Source: Desulfovibrio sp. JY | GTDB lineage: Bacteria; Desulfobacterota; Desulfovibrionia; Desulfovibrionales; Desulfovibrionaceae | Direction: 5' to 3' | Assembly (NCBI GenBank): GCA_021730285.1 | Contig: CP082962.1 | Coordinates: 4,225,501-4,289,500, forward strand | DNA: 64,000 bases | Part shown: one piece after another, positions 57,138-64,000 of the stretch | How positions within the stretch are numbered: the stretch's first letter is position 1 | How the letters are laid out: each line of letters starts with the position of its first letter | Made by a program: the position numbers and the translations under genes | The notes under the pieces: generated by a model | Databases searched by the model: none | What the model was told of the DNA's origin: nothing | Seen by the model: the letters and a program-made list of their open reading frames with translations, nothing else

Positions 57138-57503
57138 ATGCCTTCTAAACGTATTTTGACGGTGGACGACGCAAAAAGCGTGCGCGGACTCGTCTCCAGG
57201 ACCCTGCGCCAGGCCGGCTACGACATTGCCGAAGCCGTGGACGGGGCCGACGCCTTGGAGAAAACCGCCGACGGCGTCGATCTCGTCATTACCGATATCA
57301 ACATGCCGGGAATGGGCGGCCTGGAACTCATCGCCCGGTTGCGGCAGCGCGAGGACACCCGCTTCACCCCGATCCTGGTCCTGAGCACCGAATCCCAGAC
57401 AGACATGCGGCGACAGGCCGTTTCGGCCGGAGCCACGGGCTGGATCGTCAAACCCTTCGCTCCGGAAGTGCTGCTGGCCCTGGTGCGCCGCTTCCTGTGC
57501 TGA
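57138..57503 (+). CDS. CheY-like single-domain response regulator
   Basis: A 121-residue receiver domain with no output domain. Acid pocket ILTVDDAKS, phospho-acceptor Asp in [12 protein letters not shown], Thr/Ser switch in VLSTES and Lys in VKPFAPE are all present. It probably works by protein-protein contact, as CheY does. AAGGAG lies 5 bases before the ATG. The HD-GYP gene begins 22 bases downstream and may be its partner. Confidence 0.9.
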   Translation: MPSKRILTVDDAKSVRGLVSRTLRQAGYDIAEAVDGADALEKTADGVDLVITDINMPGMGGLELIARLRQREDTRFTPILVLSTESQTDMRRQAVSAGATGWIVKPFAPEVLLALVRRFLC

Positions 57504-57525
57504 GCCCCGCCCGGACACAACGAAC

Positions 57526-58926
57526 ATGGCAGACACCCCGCAGGCAAAATGCTCCGTGCCCGACCTCGACGCCGCCGGCATGGACAGCGGCGCCCTGCTC
57601 TTCCACGACGCCCCGCTGGCGGTGTACCTGCGCGGCACGGACGGCGCCCTGCTCGACGCCAACATGGCCATGGCCGTGCTGTTCGGCTTCGACGGTCCGG
57701 CGCAGTTCCTGGAGGCCATGGCCGCGACCCCGGACCAGTACTACCTGGACCCGGACACCCGCGCCGCGGTGCTTTCCACCCTGGCCCGCGACGGACACCT
57801 GACCGGCCGGCAGCTCCAGGCGCTCGGCCGGGACGGATTCGTCATCTGGGTCGAGGAATCGGCCCGGCGGATCGTGTCCCCGGCCGGCGAGACCTTCTAC
57901 TTCGGCTACCTCCGCGACATCACGGCCGAGAAAAGCTCGCGCTGGGCGCTGACCGAGATCGAGGAGAAATACCGGGGCATTTTCGAAAACGCCGTGGAAG
58001 GGCTTTTCCAGATGACCCCGGGCGGCCGCTTCGTCACGGTCAACATCGCCTTGACCCGCATGCTCGCCTATCCGGCCCCCGAAGACCTGACCGCCATGTC
58101 CAACGCCGCCGCGCACGTTTTCGCATCCCCGGCGGAATGGCGCCAGCTGGAGACCGCCCTCGACGCCGCGGGCATGGTGCGGGGATACGAGGTGGAGCTT
58201 CTCCGGGCCGACGGGGCGCGCATCTTCGCCTCGATTCATGCCAGGGCCGTACGCGACGTCGACGGTGGCATCGTGCTGTTCGAGGGCTCCATGGAAGACG
58301 TGACGGAACGCCGCCAGTCCCAGGAGCAACTGCGCCAGAACCTGGCGCACACCCGGGCGCTTTTTCACCAAACCGTCAAATCCCTGGCCACGACCGTACG
58401 CTTCCGCGATTCCTACACCGCCAGCCACCAGGACAACGTGGCCCGCCTGTCCTCGGCCATAGCCCGGACCCTGGGCCTGCCCGAGGACATGACCGCCGGC
58501 ATCCAGGTGGCCGGACAACTGCACGACATCGGCAAGATCAACGTGCCGTTGCGCTACCTCAGCAAGCCGGGCCGGCTGGTCGGCCTGGAATGGGAATTCA
58601 TGAAGCAACATGCCCAGACCGGGTACGAGATCCTCAAGGACATCGATTTTCCCTGGCCTGTGGCGGAGATCGTCCTGGCCCACCACGAGCGCCTGGACGG
58701 TTCGGGCTACCCGCGGGGGCTTTCGGGCGCGGCCATCGGCATCGAGGCGCGCATCCTGGCCGTGGCCGACGTGCTGGACGCCATGGCCTCCAACCGTCCC
58801 TACCGGCCGGCCCTCGGCGTGGACGCGGCGCTTGCGGAACTGGCCCGGCACCGGGGCACGGCCTTCGACCCGGAGGCCGTGGACGCCGCCCGGGCCGTGA
58901 TCCGCGACGGCGTGGTCCGGTACTGA
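57526..58926 (+). CDS. PAS/HD-GYP cyclic-di-GMP phosphodiesterase
   Basis: A 466-residue cytosolic protein: two PAS-like domains (about 20-140 and 150-265), a linker helix, and an HD-GYP domain (about 285-460). Metal-binding QLHDIGK and the substrate motif HHERLDGSGYPRGL are intact, so it should hydrolyse c-di-GMP. It pairs with the upstream CheY-like gene and opposes the GGDEF enzyme at 37216-38472. Confidence 0.9.
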   Translation: MADTPQAKCSVPDLDAAGMDSGALLFHDAPLAVYLRGTDGALLDANMAMAVLFGFDGPAQFLEAMAATPDQYYLDPDTRAAVLSTLARDGHLTGRQLQALGRDGFVIWVEESARRIVSPAGETFYFGYLRDITAEKSSRWALTEIEEKYRGIFENAVEGLFQMTPGGRFVTVNIALTRMLAYPAPEDLTAMSNAAAHVFASPAEWRQLETALDAAGMVRGYEVELLRADGARIFASIHARAVRDVDGGIVLFEGSMEDVTERRQSQEQLRQNLAHTRALFHQTVKSLATTVRFRDSYTASHQDNVARLSSAIARTLGLPEDMTAGIQVAGQLHDIGKINVPLRYLSKPGRLVGLEWEFMKQHAQTGYEILKDIDFPWPVAEIVLAHHERLDGSGYPRGLSGAAIGIEARILAVADVLDAMASNRPYRPALGVDAALAELARHRGTAFDPEAVDAARAVIRDGVVRY

Positions 58927-58967
58927 CCCTCGCCCGGCCTGCAATCCTGTCGGGCCCTCCAATACCA

Positions 58968-59010
58968 CAACATTTTTGTCGCATTTCTTGCGACATTTTT
59001 GTCTCCGACA
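58968..59010. promoter_or_regulatory. Palindrome cluster in the nif upstream region
   Basis: Three short palindromes lie here: ACAA-CATTT-TTGT (58968-58980), TGTCGCA-TTTCT-TGCGACA (58977-58995) and TGTC-TCC-GACA (59000-59010). The middle one ends about 105 bases before the sigma-54 promoter, the distance expected for activator sites, but its TGT-N13-ACA spacing differs from the classical NifA box (TGT-N10-ACA). Confidence 0.5.
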
Positions 59011-59049
59011 CTCTCCCCGCGGTTTTCGCCCACCTGCCGTATTTCAATA

Positions 59050-59983
<934 letters not shown>

Positions 59984-60038
59984 TCACCGCGCCGCATCCA
60001 GTGAACACTACACCCACACGCACGTAAGGAGCACAGTC

Positions 60039-60368
60039 ATGCAGACCATGGTGAGAGCCATCGTTCGTCCCGAGAAATGCGATGAAGTCCTGGCAGCCCT
60101 GATGGACGCCGGTTTCCCGGCCGTGACCAAGTTCAACGTGGCCGGACGCGGCAAACAGCGCGGCATCAAGATCGGCGAGATCCAGTACGACGAGATCCCC
60201 AAAGTGATGCTGATCTGCGTCGTGGACGACAAGGACAAGGAATTCATGGTCAAGACCATCATGGAAAGCGCCCGCACCGGCGCCAAGGGAGCCTTTGGCG
60301 ACGGTAAAATCTTCGTGAGCCCCGTTGAGGAAATGTACACCATTTCGTCCGGTGTGAAGGAATCCTAA
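60039..60368 (+). CDS. nifI1: PII-like nitrogenase regulator NifI1
   Basis: A 109-residue GlnB-family protein. NifI1 and NifI2 form a hetero-oligomer that binds the MoFe protein when ammonium is present and blocks nitrogenase, relieved by 2-oxoglutarate and ATP. The PII signature region GRGKQRGIKIGEIQYDEIPK (T-loop) and GAFGDGKIFVSPVE (B-loop/C-terminal strand) are visible. It lies between nifH and nifD, the diagnostic place. AAGGAG precedes the start. Confidence 0.95.
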   Translation: MQTMVRAIVRPEKCDEVLAALMDAGFPAVTKFNVAGRGKQRGIKIGEIQYDEIPKVMLICVVDDKDKEFMVKTIMESARTGAKGAFGDGKIFVSPVEEMYTISSGVKES

Positions 60369-60378
60369 GGAGGGCGTC

Positions 60379-60753
60379 ATGAAGGAGATCATGGCGGTTA
60401 TCCGCATGAACAAGATGAACCAGACCAAGAAGTCCCTGGCCGATTCCGGAATCCCGGCTTTCGTGGCCCGCGAGGGCTACGGCCGAGGCAAGGGCCTGGT
60501 CAACCAGGCGGTGCTCGAAGGCGCCGCCGCCGGCAACGAGGAAGCCATCGCGCTCCTCGGCACCAAGGGCCGGCTGTACCCCAAACGCATCCTGTCCGTC
60601 ATCGTTCCCGACGCCGAGGTCAAAAAGGTCGTGGACGCCATCATCTCCGTCAACAAGACCGGACAGGCCGGCGACGGCAAGATTTTCGTGATGCCCGTCT
60701 CCGATTCCATCCGGGTCCGTACCGGCGAGGACGGAGACGCGGCCATCGTCTAG
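60379..60753 (+). CDS. nifI2: PII-like nitrogenase regulator NifI2
   Basis: A 124-residue GlnB-family partner of NifI1. The T-loop is longer than in NifI1 (GYGRGKGLVNQAVLEGAAA and onward), as in other NifI2 proteins, and the C-terminus has GDGKIFVMPVSDSIRVRTGE. It starts 10 bases after nifI1 behind TAAGGAGG. nifD begins 54 bases downstream. Confidence 0.95.
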   Translation: MKEIMAVIRMNKMNQTKKSLADSGIPAFVAREGYGRGKGLVNQAVLEGAAAGNEEAIALLGTKGRLYPKRILSVIVPDAEVKKVVDAIISVNKTGQAGDGKIFVMPVSDSIRVRTGEDGDAAIV

Positions 60754-60807
60754 GCGGCCCCTGCGGACGTCCCCGGACCAATACCGAGCTAACGAGGAAG
60801 CATCCAA

Positions 60808-62433
60808 ATGAGCAGCAAGCCCATAAACGTCGAAGAGATCAAGAAGGAATTGATCGCCAAGATGCCCACCAAGGTCGCGCGCAAGCGGGCCAAGTCCATT
60901 GTTCCGGGCGCGGGTGGCAGCGGCGAGGCGATTCCCGAAATCCAGGCCAACGTCCGCACAGTTCCGGGCATCATCACCCAGCGCGGCTGCACCTATGCCG
61001 GCTGCAAGGGCGTCGTGCTGGGCCCCTCCCGCGACATCGTCAACCTGACCCACGGCCCCATCGGCTGCGGCTTCTACTCCTGGCTGACCCGCCGCAACGA
61101 GACCGACGCCGGCCCCGACGGGGACAACTTCATCCCCTACTGCTTCTCCACGGACTTGACCGAGCATGACATCGTGTTCGGCGGCATGAAGAAGCTGTCC
61201 GCGGCCATCCAGGAAGCCTACGACAACTTCCATCCCAAGGCGATTTCCGTCTTCTCCACCTGCCCGGTGGGACTCATCGGCGACGACATCCACTCCGTGG
61301 CCAGGCAGATGCAGGAAAAGCTCGGCATCACCGTGTTCGCCAACTCCTGCGAGGGCTACCGCGGCGTGTCCCAGTCCGCCGGCCACCACATCGCCAACAA
61401 CCAGATCATGAAGCACATCATCGGCACGGACGACACGCCGGTGGAGGGCAAGTACAAGATCAACATTCTTGGCGAGTACAACATCGGCGGCGACGCTTTC
61501 GAGATCGAGCGCATCCTGGAAAAGTGCGGCATCACCCTGATCGCCACCTTCTCCGGCAACTCCACGGTGGAATCCTTCCGCAAGGCCCACTTCGCCGACC
61601 TCAACACCGTCATGTGCCACCGCTCCCTCAACTACGTGGCCGAGATGATGGAAACCAAGTTCGGGATTCCCTGGATCAAGGTGAACTTCATCGGCGCCCA
61701 TGCCACGGCCAAGTCGTTGCGCCGCATCGCCACCTACTTCGAGGATCAGGAGCTCTTGGATCGGGTCGAGCAGGTCATCGCCGAGGAGATGCCGGCGATC
61801 GAGGCGGCGATCAAGGACATCCGCCCCCGCACGGAAGGCAAGACGGCCATGATGTTCGTCGGCGGTTCCCGGGCGCACCACTACCAGGAGCTGTTCGGGG
61901 AACTGGGCATGAAGGTCCTGTGCGCCGGCTACGAGTTCGCCCACCGCGACGACTACGAAGGTCGCCACGTGCTGCCCAAGATCAAGGTCGACGCCGACTC
62001 GCGCAATATCGAGGAACTGGAAGTCGAGCAGGACGCCACCCGCTACAAGCCCCGCAAGACGCCCGAGCAGCTCGAGGCGCTCAAGGCCAAGGGCGTCGAG
62101 GTCAAGGACTACGACGGCATGATCGGCCAGATGGACAAGAACTCGCTGATCATCGACGACATCAGCCAGTACGAGACCGAAAAGCTCATCGAGATCATGA
62201 AGCCCGACATCTTCTGCGCCGGCATCAAGGAAAAGTACATCATCCAGAAGATGGGCATGCCCATGAAGCAGCTGCACAACTACGACATCGGCGGCCCCTA
62301 TGCCGGGTTTGTCGGGGCCATCAACTGGTACCGGGACATCGACCGCATGGTGAATTCCAAGATCTGGTCGCTGACCAAAGCGCCCTGGCAGTCCGAAGGG
62401 CCTGAACTCGAAGCCAGTTACGTGGCGGAATAA
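60808..62433 (+). CDS. nifD: Nitrogenase molybdenum-iron protein alpha chain NifD
   Basis: Carries FeMo-cofactor with NifK. 541 residues. P-cluster cysteines lie in RGCTYAGC, GPIGCGFYSW and STCPVGLIGDD; cofactor ligands are Cys270 (VMCHRSLNY) and His490 (QLHNYDIGGPYAG). The Cys-to-His distance is 220 residues against 167 in Azotobacter, because of an insertion around residues 405-455 (DATRYKPRKTPEQ...) typical of the nif type found in clostridia, methanogens and Desulfovibrio. The Cys/His set marks it as a genuine nitrogenase rather than NifE. Confidence 0.98.
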   Translation: MSSKPINVEEIKKELIAKMPTKVARKRAKSIVPGAGGSGEAIPEIQANVRTVPGIITQRGCTYAGCKGVVLGPSRDIVNLTHGPIGCGFYSWLTRRNETDAGPDGDNFIPYCFSTDLTEHDIVFGGMKKLSAAIQEAYDNFHPKAISVFSTCPVGLIGDDIHSVARQMQEKLGITVFANSCEGYRGVSQSAGHHIANNQIMKHIIGTDDTPVEGKYKINILGEYNIGGDAFEIERILEKCGITLIATFSGNSTVESFRKAHFADLNTVMCHRSLNYVAEMMETKFGIPWIKVNFIGAHATAKSLRRIATYFEDQELLDRVEQVIAEEMPAIEAAIKDIRPRTEGKTAMMFVGGSRAHHYQELFGELGMKVLCAGYEFAHRDDYEGRHVLPKIKVDADSRNIEELEVEQDATRYKPRKTPEQLEALKAKGVEVKDYDGMIGQMDKNSLIIDDISQYETEKLIEIMKPDIFCAGIKEKYIIQKMGMPMKQLHNYDIGGPYAGFVGAINWYRDIDRMVNSKIWSLTKAPWQSEGPELEASYVAE

Positions 62434-62464
62434 ACAAGCTTTTCGCTAGAGAAGGAACGTATTT

Positions 62465-63850
62465 ATGGCTCTCCTCAGACACACCACCGGCGAGATCAAG
62501 GAACGCAAGGCGCTCACCGTCAACCCGGCCAAGACCTGTCAGCCCATCGGCGCCATGTACGCCGCGCTCGGGGTGCACAACTGCTTCCCCCACAGCCACG
62601 GCTCCCAGGGCTGCTGCGCCTACCACCGCTCCACCCTGACGCGCCATTACAAGGAGCCCATCGTCGCCGGCACCTCGTCGTTCACCGAAGGCTCCTCGGT
62701 CTTCGGCGGCCAGTCGAACCTGATCACGGCCATCGACAACATCTTCACCCTGTACGACCCCGAGATCATCGCGGTCCACACCACCTGCCTGTCCGAGACC
62801 ATCGGCGACGACCTGCGCCAGATCTCCCAGAAGGCCAAGGACGACGGCAAGGTGCCCGAGGGCAAGGTCCTCATCTACGCCAGCACCCCGAGCTATGTCG
62901 GCACCCACATCACGGGCTACTCCAACATGGTCAAGGGCATCCTCAAGGGCTTCGTCGCCAAGACCGGGACCCCCAACGGGAAACTCAACATCATCCCCGG
63001 CTTCTGCGAGCCGTCGGACATGGCCGAACTCCGTCGCCTGTGCGGGATGATGGGCATCGAGATCATCATGGTCCCGGACACCAACGGCGTGGTCAACGGC
63101 CCGATGACCGGCAAGTACGAGATGTTCCCCAAGGGCGGCGCCACCAAGGAAGAGATCGCCACCATGGGCGACTCCATGGCCACCATCGGCCTCGGCCGCT
63201 GGGCCACCACCGACGCCGTCAATTACCTCGACGCCGATTTCAAGGTGCCGGGCACCATCCTCGGCATGCCCATCGGCCTCCAGGCCACGGACCGCTTCAT
63301 CGAGACCCTGCACAAGCTGACCGGCAAGGCGGTTCCCGACGCCATCACCTTCGAACGCGGCCAGCTCGTGGACATCATCTCCGACTACGACCAGTACCTC
63401 TACGGCAAGAAGGTGGCCCTGGCCGGCGATCCGGATCAACTGCTGCCCCTGGTCGAGCTGATCGTCACGCTGGGCATGATTCCGGCCTACGTCGTGTCCG
63501 GCACGGCCGGCAAGTACTTCGAGGACCGCATGGCCGAGCTGACCAAGGACGTTCCCTACGACTGCAAGTACAAGTGCGGCCCCCAGGCCGACATGTACCT
63601 GCTGCACCAGTGGATCAAGAACGATCCGGTCGACCTGCTCATCGGCAACACCTACCTCAAGTACATCGCCCGCGACGAGGACATCCCGCTTTTGCGCCAC
63701 GGCTTCCCGATCCTCGACCGGGTGGGACACCAGTACTTCCCGACCTTCGGCTACTCCGGCGGCATGCGCCTTCTGGAAAAGATCCTGGCCGCCATCATGG
63801 ATCGCCAGGACCGCGACGCCCCCGAGACCCGCTTCGAACTGCAGATGTAA
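62465..63850 (+). CDS. nifK: Nitrogenase molybdenum-iron protein beta chain NifK
   Basis: Pairs with NifD and shares the P-cluster. 461 residues, about 60 shorter than the Azotobacter chain because the N-terminal extension is missing, as is usual in this nif group. P-cluster cysteine motifs: NPAKTCQPIGAMYAALG, HGSQGCCAYHR and TTCLSETIGDD. It starts 31 bases after nifD and is followed by a ferredoxin-like gene. Confidence 0.98.
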   Translation: MALLRHTTGEIKERKALTVNPAKTCQPIGAMYAALGVHNCFPHSHGSQGCCAYHRSTLTRHYKEPIVAGTSSFTEGSSVFGGQSNLITAIDNIFTLYDPEIIAVHTTCLSETIGDDLRQISQKAKDDGKVPEGKVLIYASTPSYVGTHITGYSNMVKGILKGFVAKTGTPNGKLNIIPGFCEPSDMAELRRLCGMMGIEIIMVPDTNGVVNGPMTGKYEMFPKGGATKEEIATMGDSMATIGLGRWATTDAVNYLDADFKVPGTILGMPIGLQATDRFIETLHKLTGKAVPDAITFERGQLVDIISDYDQYLYGKKVALAGDPDQLLPLVELIVTLGMIPAYVVSGTAGKYFEDRMAELTKDVPYDCKYKCGPQADMYLLHQWIKNDPVDLLIGNTYLKYIARDEDIPLLRHGFPILDRVGHQYFPTFGYSGGMRLLEKILAAIMDRQDRDAPETRFELQM

Positions 63851-63886
63851 CGGAACCGCAACTTCAAGGGAGAGGAGACGAGACGC

Positions 63887-64000
63887 ATGGCCATTGAAAA
63901 GCCGCAATACCTCATCAATGTCTGCGCGAGCTTTCGCGTCAAGGGTGAAGCCAAGGGCATCTGCCACAAAAAAGGCTCGCACAACCTGATGGGATACTTT
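63887..64000 (+). CDS. [2Fe-2S] thioredoxin-like ferredoxin, truncated by the window end
   Basis: The first 38 codons of a gene (MAIEKPQYLINVCASFR, then KGICHKKGSHNLMGYF). The pattern INVCASFR...KGICHKKGS matches thioredoxin-fold [2Fe-2S] ferredoxins, whose first two cluster cysteines are these. It follows nifK by 36 bases behind GGGAGAGGAG, so it belongs to the nif operon and probably supplies electrons or works in cofactor assembly. The rest is off the window. Confidence 0.75.
   Translation, partial: MAIEKPQYLINVCASFRVKGEAKGICHKKGSHNLMGYF

Overview
The window reads as ordinary bacterial chromosome of high GC (roughly two thirds G+C), with dense short-gap gene blocks on both strands. The Mo-nitrogenase cluster of the nifH-nifI1-nifI2-nifD-nifK type, a tungsten aldehyde:ferredoxin oxidoreductase with its ferredoxin partner, a methyl-accepting protein carrying a haem NO-binding domain, a flagellar FliM, glycogen genes, and the many strong G-run/C-run terminator hairpins all fit a sulfate reducer of the Desulfovibrionaceae (Desulfovibrio/Solidesulfovibrio type). 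The taxon is an inference from gene content, not from a marker gene.

Layout. 1-5.5 kb: fliM, then a four-gene block (papain/C39-like peptidase, RLAN-ATP-grasp ligase, GCS2-type carboxylate-amine ligase, N-formylglutamate amidohydrolase-like enzyme) that looks like a small-peptide biosynthesis system of unknown product. 5.5-8.6 kb: a secreted alpha/beta hydrolase, a HicAB-type pair whose antitoxin ends inside a terminator hairpin, and an IS110-family element with a frameshifted transposase and a structured 3' noncoding end. 8.6-15.2 kb (minus): pgi, a plasma-membrane-type H+-ATPase, the aldehyde oxidoreductase and its ferredoxin. 15.3-17 kb: tRNA-Ala(CGC), a kinase-like protein and a universal stress protein. 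17-22.8 kb (minus): pdxA, glgB, glgA, a NUDIX hydrolase. 22.9-28.4 kb: glycosyltransferases, an exported serine protease, TsaC, TrmH, and a 520-base noncoding stretch packed with nested hairpins. 28.4-31.6 kb (plus): panB, a receiver-like/TPR protein, lgt. 31.8-37 kb (mostly minus): a small Cys-rich protein, glutaminyl cyclase, an outer-membrane protein, a YbjQ protein, two coiled-coil/acidic proteins and a GT9 enzyme; between them lies a tiny membrane ORF on the plus strand whose stop codon may be a selenocysteine codon. 37.2-45.3 kb (plus): diguanylate cyclase, GH3 hydrolase, MCP/H-NOX, two glycosyltransferases. 45.2-57 kb (minus): PAS histidine kinase, priA, galU, and a run glmM-cdaR-cdaA-folP-ftsH. 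57.1-58.9 kb: a CheY-like protein and a PAS/HD-GYP phosphodiesterase. 59 kb to the end: the nif operon behind a sigma-54 promoter, cut by the window edge in a [2Fe-2S] ferredoxin-like gene.

How it fits together. Two nucleotide second messengers are represented: c-di-GMP (GGDEF enzyme at 37.2 kb, HD-GYP enzyme at 57.5 kb) and c-di-AMP (cdaA with its regulator cdaR next to glmM). The nif operon carries its own PII-like switch (NifI1/NifI2) between nifH and nifD. Most candidate novelty lies in the RLAN-ATP-grasp block, the possible mini-selenoprotein at 32987-33163, the IS110 3' noncoding region, and the recurring hairpin elements at gene ends.
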